A stretch of DNA of 64,000 nucleotides. Source: Bolinopsis microptera. Lineage: Eukaryota > Ctenophora > Tentaculata > Lobata > Bolinopsidae. A program made the translations under genes and the position numbers. The stretch covers positions 9,630,453-9,694,452 of the forward strand of contig NC_087084.1 of the NCBI RefSeq assembly GCF_026151205.1. Reading direction: 5' to 3'. This document shows positions 36,866-47,280 of the stretch, in pieces (position 1 is the stretch's first letter; each line of letters starts with the position of its first letter). Below the pieces are notes generated by a model. That model was given only the letters and a program-made list of their open reading frames with translations, searched no databases and was not told the origin of the DNA.

Positions 36866-37001
36866 GACACAAGCTGGTCATGAAGCACTTGGTGATTGGT
36901 GTCTCATAAAGGCGTGCCAAGACCAATGATTAAAGACACAAGCTGGTCATGAAGCACTTGGTGATTGGTGTCTATAAAGGCGTGCCAAGACCAATGATTA
37001 A
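36866..37001 (+). promoter_or_regulatory. Duplicated core promoter of the pentraxin-domain gene
   Basis: A unit of about 69 bp is present twice in tandem. Each unit has GATTGG (inverted CCAAT), a TATA-like box and CCAATGATTAAA. The downstream copy has a canonical TATAAA (36973-36978); the upstream one reads CATAAA because of one extra base. A TATA box about 145 bp before the start codon suggests transcription begins near 37005. Confidence 0.65.
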
Positions 37002-37033
37002 ACGCGAACGAAGGGAGTCTTCATCACAGAAAA

Positions 37034-37108
37034 ATGTGCAGACTACAATCTATTCTTCAATATATTCTTCAATCTATTTGTGGATCTAACACAGCTTACT
37101 TATTTTGA
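37034..37108 (+). promoter_or_regulatory. Upstream ORF in the pentraxin gene leader
   Basis: An ATG at 37034 opens 24 codons and stops at TGA (37106-37108), 10 bp before the main start codon, in another frame. If the leader is unspliced it could lower translation. The AG just before 37119 could instead be a splice acceptor that removes it. Confidence 0.35.
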
Positions 37109-37118
37109 TAACGGCAGG

Positions 37119-38750
37119 ATGATGTTTGCATTGACAACTTTACTAGCAGTGGTGGGACTGGTGGCCGGTGATGGGGTGGGACACAACAAGCTTATCAACT
37201 TCCCTGCAGCCTCCACTGGCAATTACATCAGCTACAAGACTGATCTACCAGCAATGACTGGATTCACCGTGTGTGCCTGGCAGCAGAAGAGCTACTCCGA
37301 TGATAAAAGATACTGGTTCAGCTACGCAGTCTCAGGATCAACCAACGAGATTCTCATGGGAGAGAGAGAAAAGGGAGTCTACGTCTTCTACTTTGCTGGA
37401 AGCAACTTTGGAGCTAACGTGGGGAGTTTAGAGAACCAGTGGGTGCACATCTGTGCAGCCTGGGACTCAGAAAGTGGAGTAGCTGTCATCAGTGTCAACG
37501 GAGAAGCAGCAGGGACTCAAGAGAACTTTAAGAAGGGCGCTAGCGTGAAACCAGCGGGTAACTTGGTTATCGGGCAAGATCAGGATTCTGTAGGAGGAGG
37601 CTTCGACGCTAGCCAAGCCTACACTGGCAGACTTTACAATATCAACATGTGGAACTACGCTCTCAACTCGACTGAAGTGTCCTTCCTTTACGAGACAGGT
37701 CTTTGTGGATTCGGATCCACTGAGGAGGACCCCATCATCTCTTATGCTGATATTCTGGGCCAGGATATGACAGGAGATTTGGCTGTTGTTGATGGGCTCT
37801 GCATTGACCTTGAGGATCCAAGCGAAGGCCAAATCATGAGGTTCCCTCCACAGTCGAAAGCTAGCATAAAAAACTTTTTGCAGTTCACTCCCAACTTCGA
37901 AGACGAGCTCGCAGAGTTCTCCATCTGCACCTGGTTCTTCAAGACATACGGAGACCAGTCAAGGTACTTCCTGAGCTACGCAGTTGCAGGTATGGATAAT
38001 TCCATCATCCTAGGCGAACAGGCCACACTGGGCTTCTGGGTAAGCGGAGGGAAACTCCTGACCGACATTTTACTAGACCAGCAAACTTGGTACCACCTTT
38101 GTTTCACATGGGCTTCAGACAGTGGTGCTGCGATCTACGTGGACGGGGCCAAGGTAAAAGAAGGTGCTCTAGCGACGGGAAAGACACAGAAGGCTGGTGG
38201 TGTAATGAATGTGGGGCAGGAGCAGGACTCAGTTGGAGGAGGTTACGATGCAAACCAGGCTTTCGCAGGGAGTCTGTACAACCTGAACATGTTCCGATCA
38301 AAGCTGAGCGATGATCAGGTGACAAAGCTTTACGCTGAAGGAACTTTCTGTGAGAAGATTCCAGAAGAGATGTGGGAGGCTGGAGCAGTTATGGTGGCCT
38401 ACAAGGACTTTTTCAGTCTCATTCCTGACGGAGATGTTGTGTTTGACAGTGGGGAGGCAGCTTGGAGACACGGTGCTATCCACTGTGGAGGAGATGATCT
38501 GGACGTGGACGCTCACAAACCAGACTGCTGGAAAATTGAGGAGAACATCAGGTATAAGGACAGCGGAAGTTTGGGATATATTGTGGGGGATCTGGATGCA
38601 GCTAAGGCAGCGTGTTACGCTTACGGTAAGTGTAAAACACTGACGTGCTCTGATAAGGATGGTGACGGTGTACTGAAGTGTGAGATGAAGGAATCGTTTG
38701 AGAAGGCAAAGAAGGACAAGAAGAGGACATCATATACTTACAGATGTTAA
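37119..38750 (+). CDS. Secreted protein with two tandem pentraxin domains, intronless (543 aa)
   Basis: The start is the first of two adjacent ATGs (37119, 37122), which gives a clean signal peptide (1-about 17); the frame is open further upstream but only from GTG. Two pentraxin/LamG-like domains follow (about 22-210 and 230-425). The pentraxin signature HxCx[ST]Wx[ST] is exact in the second (H326, HLCFTWAS) and has one change in the first (H110, HICAAWDS). Both carry a QDQDSVGGG-type loop, in which family members bind Ca2+. The last 115 or so residues are Cys-rich, with DKDGDG like a calcium loop and a basic end; I do not recognise this part. Pentraxins are secreted pattern-recognition or adhesion proteins. 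The lack of introns contrasts with all the neighbours and may reflect retroposition. AATAAA lies at 38947. Confidence 0.88.
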   Translation: MMFALTTLLAVVGLVAGDGVGHNKLINFPAASTGNYISYKTDLPAMTGFTVCAWQQKSYSDDKRYWFSYAVSGSTNEILMGEREKGVYVFYFAGSNFGANVGSLENQWVHICAAWDSESGVAVISVNGEAAGTQENFKKGASVKPAGNLVIGQDQDSVGGGFDASQAYTGRLYNINMWNYALNSTEVSFLYETGLCGFGSTEEDPIISYADILGQDMTGDLAVVDGLCIDLEDPSEGQIMRFPPQSKASIKNFLQFTPNFEDELAEFSICTWFFKTYGDQSRYFLSYAVAGMDNSIILGEQATLGFWVSGGKLLTDILLDQQTWYHLCFTWASDSGAAIYVDGAKVKEGALATGKTQKAGGVMNVGQEQDSVGGGYDANQAFAGSLYNLNMFRSKLSDDQVTKLYAEGTFCEKIPEEMWEAGAVMVAYKDFFSLIPDGDVVFDSGEAAWRHGAIHCGGDDLDVDAHKPDCWKIEENIRYKDSGSLGYIVGDLDAAKAACYAYGKCKTLTCSDKDGDGVLKCEMKESFEKAKKDKKRTSYTYRC

Positions 38751-38946
38751 ATCTGAGAAAATAGAGGAAAACACATCGCAGTTGTTGTTGACTACTAACT
38801 GTTTAATCTTTGGAGACTTTTCAAATCTAAATTTCTTCTTATGATTATGAATGTACTTTGATTTTTGAACTATTTTAACCCTAGAACAGCCATTGAAAAA
38901 GTACACACCTGGTTTCATTGAACTTTATTTCAAAAATGACGTTTTA

Positions 38947-38952
38947 AATAAA
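38947..38952 (+). terminator. Polyadenylation signal of the pentraxin gene
   Basis: AATAAA about 200 bp after the TAA at 38748-38750. Confidence 0.6.
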
Positions 38953-39004
38953 ATGACGAACTTCACAAAAAGTAAAGTCTAGTCTCAACAGGTAAAACTA
39001 AAAA

Positions 39005-39137
39005 TTTAGTAGTGGAACAGCAATACTAAGGTAATGGGACTACTGCGGACCCTCTACCGGCCAAACCTTGTTAACAAAGCCGCAGTCAAGGTTCGGTGAA
39101 CGGTAGTTAAAAGCGCTTAACTACTTCCACTACTAAA
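39005..39137. other. Compact 133-bp element with nested and crossing stems
   Basis: The ends TTTAGTAGTGGAA (39005-39017) and TTCCACTACTAAA (39125-39137) are a perfect 13-bp inverted repeat. Inside are CTACCG/CGGTAG (39054-39059, 39101-39106), ACCTTG/CAAGGT (39065-39070, 39087-39092), ACTGCGG/CCGCAGT (39042-39048, 39080-39086), and GTAGTTAA/TTAACTAC (39103-39110, 39117-39124). The ACTGCGG pair crosses two others, so a pseudoknot is possible. It could be a tiny MITE or a structured RNA. No other copy was seen in the window. Confidence 0.55.
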
Positions 39138-40724
39138 GAAATAATCCCGATAACACTCAACCTCTGCCTGATCCAGAGGATATCACCATTTTACCTTCAC
39201 ACAGAAATCGAACGCTGTAAGAAGATGACGATCAGACCTCATTAAAACTAAAAATTAAAACAAATAAATAAATTATAGAATTTGCATGCTTCGAAACGGA
39301 CAATCAAGAAATATAAGTGTTTTGAAATTGTGTGGAAAGTATCATCCAGGAAACCTACCCTCTGAATAGTTATTAGTATTTTATTTAGAAATGAGGTATA
39401 CTGAAAAAAAAATTTACCCCAACCTGTAAGGAACCTATAAAATATGGGTGTGGCCGGAGGGTAGTCGGAGGGTAGACAAGATGGTCGAGTTGGAAAAGGA
39501 ACTTTAATTTTTTTGCGGTCACTGACTTACTGACTGAGGTCAGATATGACCTTTCTCCAAATCCGTCTATCCAGCATGAGCTTGTTTATCTCCTTGCTGT
39601 CGTTAAGCACCGTGTCCCTCCGTAGGATGTCTTCATAGGTGTGGTCATAAGCTTCACAATAAAAGTTAGGAGCAACAAATAAACACTCCCCAAACATTAT
39701 CCATTGTCATTTGAAATTAGGACCCTGTCTAGTTCCTAGTTGCCTAGTGACTACGTCACGCAGTGACCGATTCGTGCCCAAGACACTACAGTGTGTAATA
39801 TATTAATATGTTCATATGTAAGCCTCTTGATTATATAATATAAGTGACTCATAACTAACTATAGTTGTTAGTGAAAAAAAGCGGGATTCTTTATAAATTT
39901 ATAAATTATCCGGTAAATATAATTATCCCAACTTCATAATGTTTAACATGATCCAGCACATTCCTAAGAATAGCGTAAAAATGTTCGACTTTATTACATT
40001 ATTATCGAACTTAACACAAATCTGAAGTAGTTAACAATAAACATCCTAAAGATCTGATAAATCTACACGTACGTACAACTTGAACTAATACCGGTAAAAA
40101 ATTATTATTATTTATTATATATTCCGATAATAATTTCTTACATTCGGATACCGATGTACGTGGCATCAGGCATGCTTATTTTTTGTTGCACAGCAGGGTG
40201 TCGGAATTATTGGCGCGTAAACAATTTTGCGTGAAATTTTAGCTTACCGAAGCTTTTAAAAACGATCATTACTTAACTTTTGAGGGTGTTTATGCTTTGT
40301 GATCCTTATAATTATTAAGATATTCGATATTATTATTTTTGTTTCGTGTCAATTGCCAATATGTTAGGCTGATTTGTACGCTGTAGGATTGGTCCTAATT
40401 ATTAGAGCAGTATATGAGCAGTATGAGTGAGAGCATTTTTTTCAAATAATGTTGAATTATTATTATTTTTCAAATAAGGGCCGGCAAAATTTAGGTTGCG
40501 ATAAGGTACGCTGAATTTTGATATGATCTATGAGAGTATGAGTATCATGAATACCATTAAGCAAATAATGAATATTATGATGAAAACTCATTCTTTTAGC
40601 GTTCAAATTTGTCATTTGTATTGGTTGGTTTCTCCGTCGGTTACCATTGTGCAGTTCTCGATATTTATTTCTTGATCCAAATTTTTGTCTGTAAGTACTT
40701 TGTTGCGTTTTATTTTGTTTATCA
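39138..40724. other. Intergenic stretch
   Basis: AT-rich and mostly featureless. It contains one possible minus-strand exon or retrotransposon relic (39531-39651). No other supported gene. Confidence 0.5.
39531..39651 (-). CDS. Possible exon or LINE relic, about 40 codons
   Basis: On the minus strand an open segment reads AYDHTYEDILRRDTVLNDSK followed by EINKLMLDRRIWRKVISDLS. It is bounded by an AG acceptor with a pyrimidine-rich lead (39652) and a perfect GTAAGT donor (39530); phases are 1 in and 2 out. Read through, it stops at TAA (39527-39529), and the frame is open upstream to an ATG. The pattern DT-L-(x)n-M-DR-xWR resembles the C-terminal tail of some LINE reverse transcriptases, so it may be a retrotransposon remnant rather than a host exon. 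Confidence 0.33.
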
Positions 40725-40841
40725 CAGTGCTGGCAAGCACGACCGGTGCATTTATTGTGGGTATACTATGTACCCCCGTTACTATTATACCCCCTTTACT
40801 ATTATACCCCCTTTGGTAGGTACACGTTACAAGCCTCTTTC

Positions 40842-40898
40842 GTGCACGCGAAGCGTGCACTCCGGCCGGAGGCGGCGGCCGAAGGCCGCCGCCTCCGG
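40842..40898. other. GC-rich double hairpin in repeat copy 4
   Basis: Stem 1: GTGCACGC with GCGTGCAC (40842-40860) around GAA. Stem 2: a perfect 15-bp stem (40866-40880 with 40884-40898) around GAA. The second stem is made only of G and C apart from one A-T pair. The sequence is the reverse complement of the block in copy 3. Confidence 0.92.
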
Positions 40899-41280
40899 CA
40901 GGAGTTTTTCAGGCATTAAGACTCATCGGAAGTCGTTCAGCAGATTTATTTTTAGTTCAAAACATTCTAATTTGATGTCAAAGATGACAGGAATAAAAAA
41001 TAGTTATGTTGAGATTTTTAAGAAATTTGCATAAAATACTCGCCAGCACTGTTATACGAAATTCGGTAAAAAACCCAAAATCGCCATATTCAGGTGCCTT
41101 AAAAACCATGTTAAAATTGAGTTAGAGATCTGAAATTTTTCAGGGCGTCTAGACGTTGACCAAATCGACTGCAAAAAAAGTTTCATGTTTCAGGAACATC
41201 GGGAAGTGGGTTTTCTAGAACCCCTGTTTTACGACAGATTGTCGTGATATCTATCTATATATATATATACATATATACAT

Positions 41281-43381
41281 ATAAATAGTTGTTGTTTGGT
41301 TTCCCAAAGAGAGTGCTCGACTGCAGTTAAGCAGGAGCATTATAATTCGAACAATTGAAACAAATCAAATTGGCGGGCAAACGATCCGTTTCATGATATG
41401 TATAAAAAACAATACCAATCATCAGTGCCAAATAGAATAATGAATTGTAGCGCTATGACATGTTGCTCCTTTATAAAATAATTTGTATCGATCATGAAAC
41501 ATTTTCAAAATTATCAAAATTTACAAAATTTCCAAAAATAACAGTTTATTGTGTCCGTCCAAATTTTAAAATTGTCTATGAAGTAAGGTAGTAAGATATC
41601 TTTGGCTTTTAAAGTTGTAAACTGCGTTGGCCTTCGTGTAGTGGTAGAGGAAAATTCTTTACTGAGTTCCGTGATGCTGGTAGAATTAGGATCCGTATTT
41701 GAGAGTTAATTGTTGATTCTGGTTATCAAACGAGAGTGCTCAACAACGACGAGTCGAAGGAGCATAACTAATAAATAGTTGTTGTTTGGTTTCCCAAAGA
41801 GAGTGCTCGACTGCAGTTAAGCAGGAGCATTATAATTCGAACAATTGAAACAAATCAAATTGGCGGGCAAACGATCCGTTTCATGATATGTATAAAAAAC
41901 AATACCAATCATCAGTGCCAAATAGAATAATGAATTGTAGCGCTATGACATGTTGCTCCTTTATAAAATAATTTGTATCGATCATGAAACATTTTCAAAA
42001 TTATCAAAATTTACAAAATTTCCAAAAATAACAGTTTATTGTGTCCGTCCAAATTTTAAAATTGTCTATGAAGTAAGGTAGTAAGATATCTTTGGCTTTT
42101 AAAGTTGTAAACTGCGTTGGCCTTCGTGTAGTGGTAGAGGAAAATTCTTTACTGAGTTCCGTGATGCTGGTAGAATTAGGATCCGTATTTGAGAGTTAAT
42201 TGTTGATTCTGGTTATCAAACGAGAGTGCTCAACAACGACGAGTCGAAGGAGCATAACTAATAAATAGTTGTTGTTTGGTTTCCCAAAGAGAGTGCTCGA
42301 CTGCAGTTAAGCAGGAGCATTATAATTCGAACAATTGAAACAAATCAAATTGGCGGGCAAACGATCCGTTTCATGATATGTATAAAAAACAATACCAATC
42401 ATCAGTGCCAAATAGAATAATGAATTGTAGCGCTATGACATGTTGCTCCTTTATAAAATAATTTGTATCGATCATGAAACATTTTCAAAATTATCAAAAT
42501 TTACAAAATTTCCAAAAATAACAGTTTATTGTGTCCGTCCAAATTTTAAAATTGTCTATGAAGTAAGGTAGTAAGATATCTTTGGCTTTTAAAGTTGTAA
42601 ACTGCGTTGGCCTTCGTGTAGTGGTAGAGGAAAATTCTTTACTGAGTTCCGTGATGCTGGTAGAATTAGGATCCGTATTTGAGAGTTAATTGTTGATTCT
42701 GGTTATCAAACGAGAGTGCTCAACAACGACGAGTCGAAGGAGCATAACTAATAAATAGTTGTTGTTTGGTTTCCCAAAGAGAGTGCTCGACTGCAGTTAA
42801 GCAGGAGCATTATAATTCGAACAATTGAAACAAATCAAATTGGCGGGCAAACGATCCGTTTCATGATATGTATAAAAAACAATACCAATCATCAGTGCCA
42901 AATAGAATAATGAATTGTAGCGCTATGGCATGTTGCTCCTTTATAAAATAATTTGTATCGATCATGAAACATTTTCAAAATTATCAAAATTTACAAAATT
43001 TCCAAAAATAACAGTTTATTGTGTCCGTCCAAATTTTAAAATTGTCTATGAAGTCTATGAAGTAAAGAATTTTCCTCTACCACTACACGAAGGCCAACGC
43101 AGTTTACAACTTTAAAAGCCAAAGATATCTTACTACCTTACTTCATAGACAATTTTAAAATTTGGACGGACACAATAAACTGTTATTTTTGGAAATTTTG
43201 TAAATTTTGATAATTTTGAAAATGTTTCATGATCGATACAAATTATTTTATAAAGGAGCAACATGTCATAGCGCTACAATTCATTATTCTATTTGGCACT
43301 GATGATTGGTATTGTTTTTTATACATATCATGAAACGGATCGTTTGCCCGCCAATTTGATTTGTTTCAATTGTTCGAATTA
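41281..43381 (+). repeat. 490-bp tandem array (three full units, one partial, one inverted partial)
   Basis: Unit starts are at 41281, 41771, 42261 and 42751, an exact 490-bp period; full units look almost identical (one A/G difference noted near 42928). The fourth unit breaks off near 43060 and is followed by an inverted partial unit to 43381, giving a long hairpin at the end. The array sits in a TA/ATAC microsatellite of repeat copy 4, with ACATATATACAT-like sequence on both sides. Each full unit has two hairpin-forming blocks sharing the stem GTGCTC/GAGCAT. A tRNA-like A-box (TAGTGGTAGAGG) is present without a good B-box. No ORF of note. Confidence 0.93.
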
Positions 43382-44978
43382 CATATATACATATATATTC
43401 AGGGATAGACGCTTTGCCAGTCAATTGTAGCCTGTATTTAATTGTCCATAGATTCAAAAGTATAAAAGATACAGCCATTTCCGACCACAGGTCTTGAAAA
43501 TAATTGTTTACACTTTAGTTTACATTGTATAAACAAATTATTTGACGTCATGAACACCCCTTGATGACGTCATCAAGTTAACCGTTTTTAAAACTTGATT
43601 TTTGACAAAGTAATAACTTTTAAAAATGATTTTAGACCATTAAAAAGTAATTTTATTCAAAATCTGAGGAAATTTTCACCTTAGATAATTGTTCAAGCAT
43701 TCTGAAAATCTACCGGAAAGTTTTTCTAGCTTGCTCCTTCATAAAGATATTCGTCATTGAAGTTTGTGCTTTTTTGAAGAATTATTTTATAAAAACGTCA
43801 ATTTTGCGATTTAGTATTCTCTGGTGTTGGGCCATGCCTTGGGTTGTGGAGCTCAGTTCTGCTTCCTATAGATATAAATTGTGCATTAGGCTAGTTTTAA
43901 AGTTAAAAATCGAAAAGTTGCACACGTGGGGACACGCCCAAATTGATAGAAAATTGCTAAAATCACTGAAAATTGCTGTTTTCGTCATTTTCTGTCAACT
44001 TTAGAGTGCCGTTGTGATAACAGTTCTTCTTGAAATACTTTGAAACTTTGCATGCTTATCAAGCTATATATACAACAATTACATGCAAAATTTACGGAGA
44101 TTCAATATTGGATGCGCACGCAACGTCCGCTCAAAGTTTGCACGTGCGAAAGGTGAGAATTTTGCTCATTTGTGATTTCCAACAAATTCTGCTTTGCCAC
44201 GACAGTTTAATGTCATTATAAATGAATTTAATGCCAACTTGAATGAGTATTAAGTGGCATATTCAGTCAGTGATCGACCGATATGCTTACCTAAACACAA
44301 GGAAATGTTTTTAAAGGAAAAATTTCGAAATTGTTGAAACTTCCTCCTTATTAATGAAGATATCAGTTTATATTTCGACTTTATAAAGTACCCTGACATT
44401 ATAATCAAAAAGAGATGATATTTGACCAAAACCCATAATCATGGGTAGAGTGGACCGCTGCCAGTGTCTCTCTTTCCCAAACAAAAGGAAATGATATTAA
44501 TTTGATTGACCGTTCTCAAATGCAAAATGATACCGAGAATGAAATCGGTCGCTCGCTTTTCCCATTCATTTACAATTGTAATAGATTAAGAAGAACTACC
44601 CAAAGGCAGCTGTACTCAGCAATAAAGATTCAATAAACTTCAGCTAATTCAATAAGTAATAACTACCACCCTTACCCCGAAATACTAGGTATCGACCCGA
44701 ACGCAACCCAAAGAGATTTTTACAGCATCTGATTGATGTACCTAATCAATCGAAACTTATTACAATTCGTAAGCCGTGAATGAATGGGAAAAGCGAGCGA
44801 CCGATTTCATTCTCGGTATCATTTTGCATTTGAGAACGGTCAATCAAATTAATATCATTTCCTTTTGTTTGGGAAAGAGAGACACTGGCAGCGGTCCACT
44901 CTACCCATGATTATGGGTTTTGGTCAAATACTTCAATACACATATCTTTAAATAAAACCCTTGAACGCAGTCGAGGTA

Positions 44979-47280
44979 ATGGGGTTTTCCAAACTTGACG
45001 ACGACGAAGAAGAACCAACAGAACCAACAAAAGATGAAGGACCAATATCAATCGACCAAGCCGTGGACAAAATCTGGAACGGTCTAAACATAAAAATCGT
45101 GCTTGTATTCATCTCCGCAGTTGGAAGCGCTTATTTAACCGCTGCTGAAATCTACATTACAATCTTCACTGGCATCATACCCTATACAGACTGGACCTGT
45201 ATTTCTGAAAAGTGTTTTGGTCTCCTTATAGCAGCAACTCCTAGCAACAACTCCCAGACATTCTACTCCCACAGTACAATGTGTGGGAACAAGCTGCAGG
45301 CTGGGCTGGATTTTAAATGGACCAGTGAGAGGACAAGCTTTTCAATGGACTGGGGCTTCTACTGTGACACAGAAACTAAGTTAACCGTAGTTTCCAGCTT
45401 CTTCTTTATTGGTGCTTTTGTGGGGTTGCTCTCATCAACTGCAATATTTGATAGGACTGGCAGGAGGAACGGAGCTATAGGTAAGCTTTTATTCTTCAAT
45501 TTAAAGTTACATTCATTATCGGTGCTAAAATCATACCTTTTATTTTTGACATGTTTTCTGATTTTGGTTGAATAATTATTTTTAATCGATAGGACTTTTA
45601 AAAATCATCGTAGATGGGCTGTTTTATGTTCAACTTCAACGGGTTCCAACTTTCAAGATGTTCACAATTTCTGTTACCATTTTTTACCCAATTATTGCTA
45701 TTTTAATATATCTAATTTATCTAATTTATAGGTGGATCAGTTATCGCAGCAGCCGCCACAGTAGCAGCTACTTGGATCCCATCTTACGAGGGTCTACTAG
45801 TGGTGAGAGTCTTCCAAGGGTTCGGTCAGTTCATCAACTTTACGGGAGTGTATTGTTGGGTTATTGAGTTCGCTCCCAGCCACCTGAGGAGTTCCATGAG
45901 CTCTATCTTACTGATCTGCTGGTCTTTTGGGTACCTGGTTATAGTTCTTATTGGGTACCTGATCCCGGTTTGGAACTACATTTTCCTGGCAACTGGTATC
46001 CTTAACTTCCTGTTCATCACCCCTCTCTTGATATATCCAAAATCTCCGCGGTTCTCTCTGGTCAGAGGCAAGGAGGAAGAAGCGAGGGAAACTTTGGCTG
46101 CGCTGGGTAGAATCTGCAACAACAAGGTAGAATTTGCCGCGGGAAGTCTCACCTTCAAAGCACGAAAACAGAACTACTTCCAACAACTGAAAGACTTTAA
46201 GAAGTATCCAACCTTACGGAAAGAAACCCTCCTCTGCATGGGATGCTGGTTTATCGTGGCCTGCCTCTTTTACGGTTTATCGTTCGGCTGGTCAAAGATC
46301 TCCACAGACCTGTACGGTAGCTACCTGTTTGCAGCCCTCGGCAAAGTCATTGCTTTCACCATCTTAATCCCGATTTGCGCCTGGTTGGGACGGAAGAAGA
46401 CCATGTTGTTCTTCTTGGTTTGTGGGATCCTGTCTAACTTCCTCGCCATGCCGGATGTTCAACTCAGTGAGAACTGGACCCTTGAACACGTGTCGTGTCT
46501 GCTGGGGAGTATAGCCATCACCGCTGTTTTCGGCCAGCTCTACCTGTTCACCAGCGAGATAGCTCCCACTTCCCATCGTGGCATGGTCATGTCTCTCAGG
46601 TACGTAGGCTTTGGTTTTATCATGAATACCACTAGCTAAGCAAATAGAAAATCATATGATTAAAACTTCCCTAGTTGAAGTTCGGTTATTCTAAATTTTT
46701 CCAAATTATCCGGTTTCTGTGGTCCTCAGTATCTATATTTGATCATAATTTTTATTCTCAGCTCCAGTGCGGCCAGAGTGGGCAGCTTCCTCGGGACCTA
46801 CATTAACCTGCTCTACGACATGACGGACAGACGTGTCCCTCTGGGGGTGATAGCAGGTGATTTGATTCTTTCACAATTAGCATATTATTTATAGCTGCAG
46901 AAGGAATGTATTTTGATTCAGTACGATGTCAATCCTTCGCAGCTCGGCGAGGCCCAGTGAAAATTATGGGTGTTAAAAATATGGACTGTTATAAATATGG
47001 TTTTTTGGCACGAAAAGGACCAAATTAGACCCCCCATAATATTACCGACTAAGGTAAATACCAAATGCAAGTTCTGGAGATACTTATTATAAATTTATAA
47101 GTGATCTACACCCAGACTCACTAACACCACCTCCATCTGAAAGGTGCTACAGTCCTGTGCGGTGTTGCTGTCTGCTTTCTCTCTGATACCACTGGGAGGA
47201 GGATTGCAGAGACTCCAGAGGATGTAGAAGTGATGAGTGGGAATAAGAAGTACCAACCAGTCCAGATAGAGGCGGAGTAA
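44979..47280 (+). CDS. SLC22-type organic ion transporter (MFS, 4 exons, 533 aa)
   Basis: Plasma-membrane carrier of the major facilitator superfamily, moving organic cations, anions or zwitterions; the substrate cannot be read from sequence. Exons: 44979-45480, 45732-46599, 46762-46856, 47144-47280; phases match. The start is the ATG at 44979, because the frame upstream opens only from TTG. Order: acidic cytosolic N-terminus; TM1 (about 41-62); a Cys-bearing extracellular loop ending MDWGFYCD, typical of SLC22; TM2; the MFS signature FDRTGRRNG; then further membrane segments, the IYPKSPRF/LVRGKEEEA intracellular loop, a second MFS-like motif AWLGRKK, and SEIAPTSHRGM. The C-terminus has SDTTGRRIAETPEDVE, the family's PETxGRxLPxTxxE motif in altered form. 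Length is normal. Repeat copy 4 lies directly upstream. Confidence 0.94.

Larger units (their letters stand above)
33640..36966. other. Intergenic region
   Basis: Between thioredoxin and the pentraxin gene. It holds short dispersed repeat copy B (34098-34175), a possible minus-strand first exon (34363-34594), CCCTAA-like motifs (35130-35210) and a hAT-type MITE (36047-36194). The + ORFs at 35667-36172 and 36339-36590 show no domain and no clear exon structure, so I do not call them genes. Confidence 0.5.
40725..44930 (+). repeat. 2-kb interspersed repeat, copy 4, interrupted by a tandem array
   Basis: Plus-oriented copy very similar to copy 3. The left part is 40725-41280, the right part 43382-44930; between them sits the 490-bp tandem array. 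The left end carries the GC-rich double hairpin (40842-40898). The inverted-repeat arms are at 44418-44567 and 44783-44930. It ends about 50 bp before the start codon of the SLC22-type gene, so it probably occupies that gene's promoter. Confidence 0.88.

Noticed and set aside
39042-39110. HDV-like self-cleaving ribozyme
   Set aside because: Helix order is partly similar, but the J4/2 strand with the catalytic cytosine is missing; kept only as a structured element.
42118-42190. tRNA or tRNA-derived gene in the 490-bp unit
   Set aside because: An A-box-like TAGTGGTAGAGG is present, but there is no convincing B-box, acceptor stem or anticodon arm.
41281-43381. Hammerhead ribozyme in the 490-bp array (CTGATGA followed by GAAAC on the minus strand)
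   Set aside because: The bases between the two core motifs do not form a proper stem II, and stems I and III with a cleavage triplet could not be placed.
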